A stretch of 64,000 nucleotides of DNA, from contig KL647322.1 of NCBI GenBank assembly GCA_000727475.1, positions 654,269 through 718,268 of the forward strand, given 5' to 3'. Positions 1-12,000 of this stretch are shown here, in pieces. The translations under genes were made by a program, and so were the position numbers. How positions within the stretch are numbered: the stretch's first letter is position 1; each line of letters starts with the position of its first letter. The notes beneath the pieces were generated by a model. That model had not been told where the DNA came from, made no database searches, and worked only from the letters and a program-made list of their open reading frames with translations. The stretch comes from Sarcocystis neurona. Taxonomy: Eukaryota > Apicomplexa > Conoidasida > Eucoccidiorida > Sarcocystidae.

Positions 1-995
1 ACTTGCTTACTTGCCTATAGAAGTATCAGTGAGTGTTCGTAACTGTGGATAGATACGTACAGACCGTTGTGTGGTAAGATACATGCGTATACTTTCTTCC
101 TACATATATTTGTGTATTTCATGCCTTAGACATCTACTATGTGCATAGTATATTATATATATCTGCATATCGCGGTGCTGTTTATATATGTATATACAGA
201 TAGATAGAGAGGTCGATACATAGATATACATAGATAGACGGATAGATATAGATATAAACAGATATACAGATCTATAGATAGATGTGTAGATAGATAGATT
301 TATAGAGATACATAGGTAGGGAGACATAGGTAGATAGAGATACGGATAGATGGAGAGATAGGTAGATATATAGGGAGATATCAATAGATAGATATAGATA
401 CATGGATAGGTAGATATATATATATATATGATATATAGGGAGATATGGATAGATAGATATAGATACATGGATAGGTAGATAGAGGTTCATAGATAGATAG
501 ATACAGATATCGATACATAGCTATAGGCACATAGATAGATAGCTATAGGCACATAGGTAGTTAGCTATAGGCACATAGATAGACAGATATAGATATATAG
601 ATGAACAGATATACTTACATAAGTAGACAGGTATAGATACATAGATAGACAGGTATAGATACATAGGTACACAGGTATAGATATATAGATAGATATAGAT
701 AGATATAGATACACATATAGACAGGTATATAACTAGGGAGATCTAGATACATAGATAGGTATAGATATATAGATGGACAGATATATATACATAGATAGAC
801 AAATATAGATACATAGATATAGATACATAGATAGACAGATATAGGTACATAGGCACATAGATAGACAGATATAGATCCATAGACAGACATAGATGAATAG
901 GTGTAGATACGTAGATAGACAGGTAGAGATAGATTCACACAGGTGGATAAGTATAGATAGATAGATGTAGATAAATATCAATAAAGCGGGCACCG
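1..995. repeat. GATA-type microsatellite block
   Basis: Almost the whole stretch from about 180 to 965 is built from degenerate ATAGATAGACAGATATAG-type units (GATA, GACA and GATATA words mixed). It lies upstream of the first visible exon of the GRWD1-like gene and is probably intronic. Open frames here (Y/I/S-rich) are repeat artefacts. 966-1137 is a short non-repetitive stretch in which I could not find a convincing exon. Confidence 0.85.
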
Positions 996-1137
996 AAGTG
1001 CTGAGACACTTGTGCGTAGCAGGGCGGTCCGAGCTGCATCTCATGTGGATTAACACGTTTATCTGCAGAAGTGAGGGAAAATAAGGAGATCCCCTTTTCC
1101 TGCTTTTGTTGCTGAGCAGCGCAAATGGCTAAATATA

Positions 1138-1560
1138 TCCCGTGTGTTTGGACGTGTCTATATCTGTGTGTGTCTATATCTCTCTCTCTCTATATGCCTC
1201 TCTTCTATATCTACCTATCTGTGCCTATCCATATATATTCGTCGCTATCTATGTATCTGTCTCTCCGTATCTATCTGTCTGTGTGTGTCTATCTATATCT
1301 GTGTGTCCTTACCTTAATGCATGCATCTATCTATATCTTTCTATGTCTGTGTATATCTGTCTGTCTATAGTTGTCTATCTATCCATGTCTATCTATCAAT
1401 CTATCCGCCTCTATGCATCTATATCTGTCTATCTGTATATTCCTACCTATATCTATATCTCTCTATCTATATCAATTTACCTGAATCAATCTATCTATAT
1501 GTTTGTACATATATATATAAATATGTGTGTTTGTCTATATATAAGTATATATATATATGA
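1138..1560. repeat. TATC/TGTC-type microsatellite block, opposite polarity to the preceding one
   Basis: TCTATCTATATCTGTC-like words fill this stretch. They are the reverse complement of the words at 180-965, so the two blocks form an imperfect long inverted repeat around about 170 non-repetitive bases. Confidence 0.85.
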
Positions 1561-1588
1561 ATGTGGGTGGATATGTGCTTGCGATCAG

Positions 1589-1677
1589 GCGACGAGGAGG
1601 GATGTGTGAAGGTGTGGGACAAGAGATACGGAGAGACGCCGCTGGCTCTCATGCGCTGGCATAAAAAAGCAATTACT
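1589..1677 (+). CDS. GRWD1: GRWD1-like, first visible exon
   Basis: Acceptor CGATCAG before 1589, donor GTAAGT at 1678. It encodes a WD-repeat end (VKVWDKR) and the WHKKAIT start of the next repeat. The acceptor has a weak pyrimidine tract, so its exact edge is less certain than the donor. Confidence 0.88.
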
Positions 1678-2137
1678 GTAAGTTTCTTTTTTATCTTCCA
1701 TCTTCTTCTCCTCTTCTCTTTTCGTCTTCTTCTTCTTCAATCGTAAAGACATAACGTCGCTTTTCTAGAAGGTGTACCTGCAGCCTCTCTGTACTCCCTG
1801 TGCGTCTTCCTATGTCTAAACACATCCGTTGTGTTATACACATATATATATATATGCGTAGGTATACAAAGGCTTACGTATGTATACATATATATATATA
1901 TATATGGGATATACCATTCTCTATCCGTGTGTGTGCGTGTCACCGTTTCCAGGTTTGTGTGTGTGTGTGTACCTCTCTACCAATCTTTCTGTGTACACAC
2001 ATATATTATATATATCTGTACGTGTGTATGTATAGGCGCATGTCTAAGTGTGTTTTCAACATTTGTCTGGGGCCGTCGGTCTTCTGTTTCTTCGTTTATA
2101 TATGTGGATGTATACATCTGTAGGTGTGTGTATGTAT

Positions 2138-2168
<31 letters not shown>

Positions 2169-2877
2169 AATGTGTGCACATACATATACATACGTTCACA
2201 AGTATGTTCAGCATCTATGTTGGGGGGTCTCTCTCTATTTGCTGTATATATATATGTATATATACATATATGTACGTATATATATATGTATATATATGTA
2301 TACACACACACATATACATATATGTATGTGGATCTCTCAGAACGGCATCTCTATGGAATGCTCTATCTATTATCTGTCTATCTATCTGTCTCTCTCTCTG
2401 GTATATATATATATGTGTATATATATGGATGAATTGGTAGGTATGTTTAGCATCTGTCTTTCGCGGTATATTTCTCTTGTGTGTCACGTCGCTTCGTGTG
2501 TGCACGCGTGCCGAGATTGGTGGGGTTTTCTTTTTCCGGTGGACGCATGTAACATTCTCTATACAATCTCCTTTTCTCTGGCTTCTTATTAACGTACTAC
2601 ATATATGAAACTCTTCGTAATACACAGAAAAGCGCTGTTTTCTCAGCACATTCTGTCTATATCCTTACCCCAATATATATATATATATATATATATATGT
2701 GTATATGTGTGTCCCTCTCTCTGTTTCTCTGTATATGTAGATAATATGCGCGTGTGTATCGGTGTAGGATTGATACTTGGCCTACTGATTCCTGAATTCC
2801 TGCGTCTTCCTCTACTTTTGTAGGAATTCGAGGAGACGCGCAGGACAGCCGTCAATCTGCCGGCCGCTGCTGCTGCT

Positions 2878-2923
<46 letters not shown>

Positions 2924-3935
2924 CTGTTGCTGCTGCCGCTGCGACTGTCGACAAACGATTGCGTCGCAGCTGCTGCTTCTTTCGCTCTTCTCTTTGAAAT
3001 TCTCTTTCCTTTTCCCTTTTGTTCTCGCTTCCCTTCTCCCTTTTCTTCGATGAATTTCTCATAAACTCGACTCCTTCCGCTTTTGCTTCCTCTTCCTCGA
3101 CTTCTCCTCCTTTCCGGTTTCTTCTTGTGCCCGGTCCTCGTCTTCTCTGGACCTCGTGTTCTTCTTTTCCGTCTCAGGCGTATCTCTGTATGTGTGTACG
3201 CGTGTGTTTGTGGCGCTCCGTCTCTCTCACTTCATGCAGTCCGTTGACTGGCACCCGACGGACGAGGCAGTTTTTGCTTCCGCAGCGCTGGACGACGCAG
3301 TTGCATTTTGGGACTTATCGATCGAAGCAGAAGACGCGCACTTCCTCACTTCAGCAGCAGGTAACAACTTCTTCTTCGCAGACCGCTGCGTCTGCTATCT
3401 CAGGGGGAAGGTGGGCTGCTGCTCCCCCTCTTCTTCTTCTTCGTCGGTGGTCATCATCACTTATGCGGGAAAAAGGGCATGCGTATAGCGTCGCAGATTC
3501 ATGGAGGCGTGCTGCAGTGTGTCTCTGCCTGGGCTGCTGTGTGTGTACAGTGAAGGGCAAACCGAAACAGAGACCAACGGAAACAGCGGGTAGAAATACA
3601 GAAGCACAGAGAGGGGAGCCGACAGCAGGGAGAAATAGAGGGGAAGGCAAAGAGACGGAGGGCGACGCTTTCGCAGAGATTTATATGTGTGCGTACATAT
3701 ACTGAGAAGGGCAGACATGCATGTGTGGATGTGTTTATCACACTGTGTCCCTGGAGGTGTGCGTCTGTCTATATACATGCTTATATATATATATATATGT
3801 GTCGGTCTGTATGTATGTGTCAGTGTGTATGTATGTGTCTCTCTCTACGTGTGCGTCGCTCTCTGTCTCTCTGTACGTATGTACATATATATGTGTGTAT
3901 GCGCCTCTCTATATACATATATACATGTGTATATA

Positions 3936-3988
<53 letters not shown>

Positions 3989-6755
3989 GTGTGTATGTAT
4001 GTATGTATGCGTCTCTCTATAGACGTATACACATGTACATATATATATATATATATATTTATTGTACGCATGCTTTTGCGTGTGTGTGTCTGTGTGCATC
4101 ACACACACATACACAGAGATGTAGACACACGTGTCTAGGGAGGATGTGAAGAGAGACAGAAGAGAGGGAGAAGTTCGAAAATAAAAGATGTGGTGGACTT
4201 TTTGTCTAATAGTCCTTTGCGAAACGCTTAAATAGATGTATGTGTTGCTGTATATCTTCCTGCCTTCTGCGGGGGAATTTTGGCCGCCCTTTTCTCTTCG
4301 AAACTGCCCGCCTGCGTCGCGCAGCAGCTCGCGAGCTGCAACAAATACTCTCCACTTATACCTACAACTGAAACTGCATATCTGTGCGTATCTACCGGGA
4401 CAGGAATTCACATACATATATATATGTACGTGTGTATATATATGTACATATATGTATGTATGTATGGATGGATGGATGGATGTACGCGTATGTCTGTGTG
4501 TTTACGTATGCATATATGCATATGTATGTATGTATACGTACGTATGCATGTATGTGTATGTGTGTATATGTATGCCTATGTATGTATATGTACGCGTATA
4601 TGTATATATATATATATATATATATGTAGACGTATGTATGCATGTGTGTATGAGTGTATGTGAGTATGCGTACGTATGTGTGTGTGTGTGTGTAAGTATG
4701 TATGGATGTATCTGTAGGCATGCGCGCATGTGTATGCGTATGTGTGCAACTGTATGTATCTGTGTACAAGTATATATATATATATATATATCTATGGGTA
4801 GTCGTATGCGTCTACAGACGCTTGCAACAGAGGCAGCCCACGAGCAGGTGACGGGGGGAGAGTCTGCTGCTTTTCTTCTTTTTCCTTCTTCCTGTACCAC
4901 TAAAGCGCCTTTTCTGTTGCACTACATAAATATGTGGGCACAGTCTTTCTGCTGTGTACTTCGTTGCACGTTCATTTGTATGCGCATATATATATATATA
5001 TATACAGAGAAAGCGAGAGGTACAGATGAAGACATGCGGCCAAGGTAGAGAGTGGTCGCATTTAATTTGCACGAAAAATTCTTCTATTTCTTGTCTCCGT
5101 CTCTGTCTCCGTCTCCCTGTCTGTCTCTGTCTCTCTCTGTGCGTGTCTACATGTCTACTACGTATACGGACGTGCACGTATATATATATATATAAGGAAA
5201 AGCATACTGTGTGAAGTCTAAGAACAAATGTGAAGAAGTGATGATATATTGAAAGTATGTGGAGAACAAGGTGAACTATTTTCTCGCGGTAGAGATGCGC
5301 AGCAGCTTGAGTGCTGCTGCATGTGCCACTGCCGGTGGGGTACCGATGCTGCTGCTTTGCGGCCGGGGCAGCTGTTGCTGCTTGTCCGCCTTCTCCCCTT
5401 CCTCTACAACGCGTTTTCACGTGAACAATGCTGCTGCCCTTTCTGGTGTAGTCTTCCTGTTGCAGCAACTGCTGGTGTACCTGCTGCTGCCGCTGTTGCA
5501 TCTGCTATAGCTGCTGCAGCTGGCGCACACCTGCTGCTGCTGGTGGTCATCTGCTGTTGCTGCTGCTGCTGCTGTTGCATCTCCTGTTGCTACTGCTGCT
5601 GTTGCTGCTGCTGCTGTTGCATCTGCTGTTGCTGCTGCTGCTGTTGCATCTGCTGTTGCTGCTGCTGCTGTTGCATCTGCTGTTGCTGCTGCTGCTGTTG
5701 CATCTGCTGTTGCTGCTGCTGCTGTTGCATCTGCTGTTGCTGCTGCCGCTGTCACGTTCTCCTTCTGCGTTTTTCTTCTGCTGCCGGCGCAGCGGTCATG
5801 AGTCGCACTCCTGCCACGACCACTGCAGGTGTACACATACGCACGCACACACACACAGACGCCAGAAAGGGGAGGAGGGAGAAGCATGCGAAACTACAGA
5901 CATTCGATATTCGGACGCAAACGTGCTGCTGTGCCTTCATTCTGCTCCTTTCTTGGTATCTATCTGTATATATATATGTATATATATATATATGGATACG
6001 TATGTGTTCCCGACTGCTGTTTCTGCAGTCTGGTCTTCTCTTCTATACATACCTGTGGCTGTGTATATATGTGTGGGCCTCTCGTACTGCTGTTGCTGCA
6101 TTCACCTCTTCTCTTGCCTGGTCTTCTCTTACGTACATACCTGTGGATATGTGTGTGTGTGTCTGTGTGTGTGCCTCGCGCACCTCGTCTCGTGCGTCTT
6201 CTGATATATTTTTGTGTATAGACGTAGCTGTCTCTCGTTTTGTCCCCACCTAACTCTGTGCGTTGCATATATTTGTCGTCGCAACATGAGTACACATCTG
6301 CATGTATTGGAAGTTGTATGTACCGAGGCGAACAAAAGAAGATGACGGAGAAATATACGTATAGGCTCACATACACATGTAAATACGTACTCTCTCTCTG
6401 TATATATCCATATACATTTATATGTACGTACGCAGGTGAGAATTTGAAAACCGAGCCACGCATGAGTTGCACAGGGACGGTTTCAGTTTTTTTGTCGCAG
6501 GGGTTGCCTGCGTGTTGGTCCCCTTCTATTATTCTGTCTCTCTATCATTTCTGCGCTCGTCTTTCTTTGGCCTTCCTTTGCGCAGGTGCCGACGGGGTGG
6601 AAAGCAGCGGAGAGCAGCAGCTGCCGGACCAGCTGCTGTTCGTCCACATGGGGCAGGAGCATATTTCTGAAGTGAAATTCCACCCACAAATTCCTGGTGC
6701 CGTTATTTCCACTGCATGCGACGGTTTTAACTTTTTTAAACCTTGCAATCTGTAG
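1589..6755 (+). CDS. GRWD1: GRWD1/Rrb1-like glutamate-rich WD-repeat protein, C-terminal three exons
   Basis: The C-terminal part of a WD40 beta-propeller protein of the GRWD1 (yeast Rrb1) family, a nucleolar chaperone for ribosomal protein L3 and 60S subunit assembly (family knowledge). Exons 1589-1677, 3240-3360 and 6586-6755 join in matching phases (0, then 1). They give [40 protein letters not shown], then [28 protein letters not shown] and a short FNFF tail before TAG at 6753-6755. The order follows the end of human GRWD1 (DDG-x-WD-R, WHKAPITSVEWHP, WDL, PQQLLFVHQGE, HWHPQCPGLLVSTA), so the last one and a half WD repeats and the C-terminal tail are present without gaps. The first exon starts inside a codon, so earlier exons must lie upstream, before the window. 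Introns of 1.6 and 3.2 kb are packed with TA, GT and CTG repeats. Nothing suggests a pseudogene. Confidence 0.93.
1678..3239 (+). other. GRWD1-like intron, microsatellite-rich
   Basis: Holds TA/TATATG runs (about 1841-1908, 2240-2330, 2403-2430, 2672-2700), a GT run (2136-2168) and a CTG/TTG array (2861-2945). The CTG array gives leucine-rich (+) and alanine-rich (-) frames, but the flanking exons join correctly without it. Confidence 0.8.
3240..3360 (+). CDS. GRWD1: GRWD1-like, second visible exon
   Basis: Acceptor TTCATGCAG ends at 3239, donor GTAACA at 3361. Phase 0 entry restores the family motif IT-SVDWHP. It encodes [13 protein letters not shown] and a full WD strand (AFWDLS), then an acidic linker. 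Confidence 0.92.
3361..6585 (+). other. GRWD1-like intron with microsatellites and CTG arrays
   Basis: Contains CT-rich sequence (3400-3460), long TA and GTAT microsatellites (3780-4070, 4400-4800, 4985-5005, 5180-5195, 5970-5995), a CTCTGTCTC run (5098-5140) and a CTG block (5290-5760). No exon with similarity to the GRWD family was found, and the exons on either side are contiguous in the protein. Confidence 0.75.
5593..5754. repeat. 27-bp CTG-family minisatellite
   Basis: CAT codons recur at 5620, 5647, 5674, 5701 and 5728, an exact 27-base period; each unit is CATCTGCTGTTG followed by CTG copies and TTG. It translates as a 9-residue Leu-rich (+) or Ala/Thr-rich (-) repeat with no stops. 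It sits inside a GRWD1-like intron. Confidence 0.9.
6586..6755 (+). CDS. GRWD1: GRWD1-like, terminal exon
   Basis: Acceptor TTTGCGCAG ends at 6585. Phase 1 entry gives Gly-Ala-Asp at the junction. It encodes the LLFVHMGQ and VKFHPQIPG motifs of the last blade, then stops at TAG 6753-6755. The short C-terminus matches the family's length. Confidence 0.93.
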
Positions 6756-7901
6756 TTTGTCGACTGCGCATGCAACACACATTCCCCTCTGTCCCCCCCC
6801 CTCTTGTCCACTACTTGTGTATACGCGTGTGTGGATAGGTAGGTGTGTGTGTGTGTATTACATATATGCATATAAGCGTTGATATACCGTTGCTTCCTGG
6901 TCACACCACGTGTAGTTATCTGTGGACGTCTCTGTGCTAGCATATATGTGTATATATGTATATATGCATGCATGGAGGCACATGTCTTTGTACGCCTCTA
7001 TGTGTGTGTGTATATGTGTGAGGTGCGTAGACAGTAGTCGTTCAAGGCGTCTTACACGCCTCTGTAGTCTTTTTGCTTTGAATATGTGTACACGTATGTG
7101 TATACAGGCACTTACGTAATATATATATATATATATACATACGCCTATGTGTATGACGCTCGTACGCAGGGCACTTACTTTGAAGAGATTTACACATATG
7201 TATATATATGTTGTCTGCAGGTGTAGGTGTATTTCTTCTTCAAGTGAAAATAGGTCGACTTGTGCGTATAGGCGGCACGTGCATGTGTTTATACGCACAC
7301 GTGGACGGGTTTGTCTACCTGTATCTCGCTATACAGGCACATGCCCATATGTGTGCTACATATTATATGTCAGCGCGTACGTATATATATTTATATTTGT
7401 GTGCATGCAGTGCGGTGCATCTGCCTTATATAGATAAAGAGTCTACGTAATAAAGATGGATACGTACGTTAGTGGTCTACGTCATACGTGGAGATACGTA
7501 CCTGCGTCCTAGGTTGTACTATTCTTCGATGACAGAACACCACATATATATATTTGTCTTCGATAACAACTACGCCTGGCCTCGTATTGAGAATCCATTG
7601 GCATGTATATATATATATATGTACGTAAGTGTACGTGGTTATATCTCGCCGTCTTTATATGCATGTAAGTACGTGTACATTATATATATGTAGATGGAGT
7701 GTAAGCGTTTTGTTGATAGGTACGCATGTGTGTATGCGTGTCCATATATTCTTGCCGAATGAAGACCGTATACGAGGCACCAGCGTGTTGGGGTCGCGGG
7801 CTGCTTCCGCCGGCATCGAGGTGCGGGAGATATATCCATGTGTATTGTAAGCGTGCAAGCAGAGAGTCCGCGACCACTTCGAAGAATAGGCTTCAACGGG
7901 T

Positions 7902-8119
7902 GGGTAGATTTAATATGAGCAAGTGTCAATATATACGTACACATAGCCATGTATATATATGCAGACATACCTGTCTGTGTCTCTGCGTATGCGTGCGTAT
8001 ACACACATCTGGGTAGATTCAGTGTGAACAAGTGTCAGTATATACTTACACATATCCACGTATATATCTGCAAGAAGATCTTTCTGCGTCTCTGTGTATG
8101 TACGTGTATGTGTATTTAT
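7902..8119. repeat. 109-bp direct tandem duplication
   Basis: GGGTAGATT at 7902 and at 8011 start two diverged copies with the same word order (AAGTGTCA, TATATAC, ACACATA, GTATATAT, TGTCTCTG), period 109 bases. The copies differ at many scattered positions, so the event is not recent. Confidence 0.8.
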
Positions 8120-8309
8120 ATGTACATACATAGGGAGGGCCAACACTGACCTCTTTGTATGGGCTGTGTAGTTTTTTGACTGTATGCAGACGAATGTCTG
8201 CCGTTTGCTACTGATATTGAAGACAAGTGGCATCAAAAAGTCGAAGGATAAACATGATAGAAACAACGAAAGAAAAAAAGGACGGGCGACGTCCCACAGG
8301 CCGCTGATG

Positions 8310-8850
8310 CCTCTGACACTGCTGTTGCCTGCCGCAGTTGCTGCTGTTACTGCCACTGCTGCGGCTGTTTTTGACGCTTCCGCTGCTCCCCAGATACAGC
8401 GTCTGCTGCGCTCCTGATGCCGGTGCTGTTCTCCGACTGCTAATGCTGCTGCGCTCCGACTGTTGCTGCTGGTGTTCTCCGGCTGGTGCTGCTGCTGTTC
8501 TCCGGCTGCCGCTGGTGCCCTCCGACTGCTGCTGCTGCCGCTCTCCGAATGCCGCTGTTGCTGCACCAGCTGGTGCTGCTCCAGCTCATCTTGTTGCTGC
8601 TGCCCCTAGGTGAACGGCTGGCGCCGGCGCTGCTTCAACGCTGTTACCGACGCTGCTGAGTCTGCCGCTGCTGCGCATCTGCTGCCGCTGCGGCTCCATC
8701 TCGAGGTGCTTCTCCTGCTGTCACTGCTATTCGCGGTGGTACTGCTGGTGCTTCTGTCGGTGTTGCTGCGACCTGTGCTGCGACAGGTGGACTGCTGTTG
8801 CTTCACCACTCCTGCTGCTTCTCCTGCTGCCTCTGAGCAGCAGCTGCCAC
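8310..8850. repeat. CTG/GCT-rich triplet block
   Basis: Degenerate CTG/GCT/CCG triplets with no in-frame stop in several frames. Imperfect units such as GCTGCTGCTGTTCTCCGGCTG recur with GCGCTCCGACTG variants. No conserved domain is visible, so this may be intergenic or an unrecognised exon. Confidence 0.6.
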
Positions 8851-9070
8851 TATCAGTAATGTGTTCAAGACTGTCAAATATAATTTAGAAAGCTCTCTCG
8901 TCAAAAGAACGTTGCTGTATTCATATGTACGTCGAGCTGTCGAGCCTCATATCTATATACGTATGTATGCAATGATATATGTACAGGCTGCTGATTTTGC
9001 TTTTGAAGCTGCTATTTCACGCGTCTGCCGCCGCTGCTGCTGCTTCCGGTCGTGAAGTTGCTACTGCTGC

Positions 9071-12000
9071 GGACATATATATACTAGGACCTCTGTGCAG
9101 ACCTTCGTATATTATTAATCTCTGTAATACGCCAGCGGATATACACCTGCCGTTGTTACTGTAGCCTCGCTAGGTTTATTGATCTCTGTGAAAGGAGTAG
9201 TCACTGTCAACACATCGCGCGCCACCATCTGGTCATTAACAACCTCACACACGGCAGGACGGGAAAGTTCAGATGCATTGTCTACGTTTATGGCCGAAAA
9301 AACAAAATACATCTAGCGGCGGTTTTGAAGGTGTACCGCCCTGATCAATCTGTGCCTTTGCTGCGGCTCCCGCTGTTGCTGCGTTCTCTACCCGTTCGTG
9401 TTCGCTAACATGCTGCTAGCTGCTGCTGGGGTTGTTGCCTGTCTCCTCAGTCTTCTACTCCTCTTCATGTGCCGCTGCTAGAGTCTGCCCAGCGATTCGG
9501 CGGGTAGATTGGGCGCGACGTTTGTTCCTCCTTGGAGTATATTTGTGCCGCACCTGCGGCTGCCTCTGCTGCTTAGCGCGATCCGTGCTGCTGAAGCGAG
9601 TAGTGCGAGCCGCCGCGGAAAGATATTGCGCACACTTTAGTACTGCTGGTGGTGCTATCCATGCGACCGTCGTGGAAGCTACTTCTTCGTTTGCGATGCC
9701 GCTGCTGCTGCACGGCCGCACTTCTGGTCCTGCCGCTACTACTACTAGCCCTCCTCCTAGTACTACTGCTGCAGCAGCGCTGCTTCGTAGTAGTTGCGGA
9801 CGCGTGCACAGAAGCCTAAAGACACTGAGCATCCCAGCCCAGGTTCTCTGCTGTCGCTTGTCCTAGGACCCATGCCTGCTTCTGTACGTGGTGGATACGT
9901 ACGTAGATCTTTATCGTCAATTAGCTAGGGATACATATATGTATACGGAATGAGGATAACCAATACCATAGTTGTATATGCATGCACTCCGTATGCCGTG
10001 GCTGGCAGCTGGACACAATGATTGATAACGCATACACGCGGTACGTAGAAGGTTCACACGAGCGTGCGCACAGGGCAAAACACAGACGTGAGCACACACG
10101 CTGATGCCGTGAGTCTGCAGACGCACAACTTGCGTGTGGGTGCAGGCGGTGCGTCTGTTGCCATGGAGGATGCTGCTCGACAGGTTACGCGTGATGTGTT
10201 ATCAAATGTGAATGTGTCTACGCACAGAGCGGCACACAAATATACACATTTATTTAGGTATTCATATCCATATGCATCTACAAGAAAATGCAGACGTGTT
10301 TATTAATGGCGTTGCACAGAAGGCTGCTTGCATAGGAGCACGTAGGGATACGCATCTGTGTGTTTTCCTTTTTGTGAAGTCGCCCGATTACCACACAGGA
10401 GTAGTTACGCGCGCGTAGGTGTCGTGGTGACCGCGTGCAGGAGGATAACTACACCACCGCACCGTTTCGCTAGCATACGCAGAGATCTGTGCCCACACGT
10501 AAAATTATGTGTTGGTATTTCGCCCTAAAATAAAATCCCCGTGCCCGTTCACCAGCGTAGGCGGTAGGCCTTCAAGTATTCACGCGGGCAGATGCAGGGA
10601 TTTGAAGAGGCTGTGCAGCATGTCGCACGTGCAGAGACATGAAGAAACGCATACGGCGTGTCGCCTACGCATGCGCAAATATTTGATTGTACGCCGCCTA
10701 GAAGTACCCAGCGACATTAACGTTCGCGTGGACGATGTCTCTGGCGCGTGTGATGATGACGTGCTTCTGGTGCACCTGATGTATTAGGTGAGATAGAAAC
10801 AGGCGTGTATACGTAAGCGAATATGCATACCGCGTTTCTCTGTCTACATCTACGTGGGCGGATACACATCAACACGTGTATATCTTTGACTTTCCTCTGT
10901 GGGCCTATCTGTGTGTCCCTCAGTGCCTAAGTTCACTGGCAGCTACTCATCTGTATGTCTGTCGTTGTGGAGAAGAAAAGTCACGGGGAAGGCATTTTTT
11001 GTCTCGAGAGCGCGTTCCTGTACTTACTGTATCAACTGAGAGTGTGCTGCGTTCAGGAGGAAGAGCAGGCACACGCATCTATGCAGATGTGTTGCCACCA
11101 AGCGGCCTCGGGTGTAGCCAGCGCATGCTTGTGTGTACATTCTCGCTTGTTTCCAAATTTACTGTGGTTACGCATACACTCAAATGTTAGTTTTGTTGGA
11201 CCGCGCTGACATCGTCGCAGATGATAGAAGTGGGAATGGCTCAAGTTTTTCTCTTCCTCGAAACAAGCACACGGTACTTTCAACGAGATGTCCGTGCGCG
11301 TGGGGGTTGCCTGTATCCGTTAGTAACTGGAATACTTGCAAGCGAACACTTTCAGCGGCTCGCAGACAGCTCGGCGGCCGAAAAGTGGGGGGGAAACGCG
11401 CGAGCCTCAACGTAATACGCGTAGTAGGGACGCCAGGGAATGGTGGCAGACCCTCGGAGAGGGACCTTCACGGACACCTGAGAAGGCGTACGTACACCAG
11501 AAACCCAGCGTACTGCGCAGTTGGCGAGGGAGGTACACCAGTCGACTCGTGGTGTCAAGATATTGGAACACCTGACGAGCACGTGCGCGTATGACTCATG
11601 AGGGAAAGTACGCATTCCTTGATAAGTGGCGTTCATACATTTTAGAGGAGACGTGGGCGCACACAGTCGTGCGCACGCGTTTGCGGTCCTGTTCGTCTGC
11701 TGCTGCCACACGGCAGAGGAAGTGGCTGTGCGCGTGAGGAACAGGAGTACGTGCGCCGAAAGAGAAGGTGTAGGTACACCTGAAAAAGAGGAGTGGGTGC
11801 GCTTGACGACGAGGTGTACGTACACCTCTGGAGACGGGACGTGGGTACGCCTCAGGACGCGCTATGTACGCCTTGAAAAATCATTGCGTGCTCGGTGCGA
11901 CGTGTACCTACACCGGCAGACGAAGTGTACCTACACTTCAAGACAACGTGTTTGTACGCCTCAAGACGAGGTGTGTGTACACCTGAAGAGGAGCGGTGGG

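Larger units (their letters stand above)
6756..9070. other. Intergenic sequence downstream of the GRWD1-like gene
   Basis: Holds GT/TA microsatellites (6846-6860, 7117-7137, 7380-7400, 7602-7620), a two-copy tandem duplication (7902-8119) and a CTG block (8310-8850). No gene recognised. A minus-strand open frame at 8566-7910 begins at GTG, not ATG, and is mainly repeat-derived. Confidence 0.6.

Noticed and set aside
1..995. Telomeric or subtelomeric repeat
   Set aside because: The words are GATA/GACA, not the TTTAGGG-type apicomplexan telomere unit, and a coding exon follows immediately.
985..1137. An earlier GRWD1-like exon
   Set aside because: A frame reading SRAVRAASH ends at a GT, but the expected HDxDVNVxSW motif is absent and no acceptor supports it.
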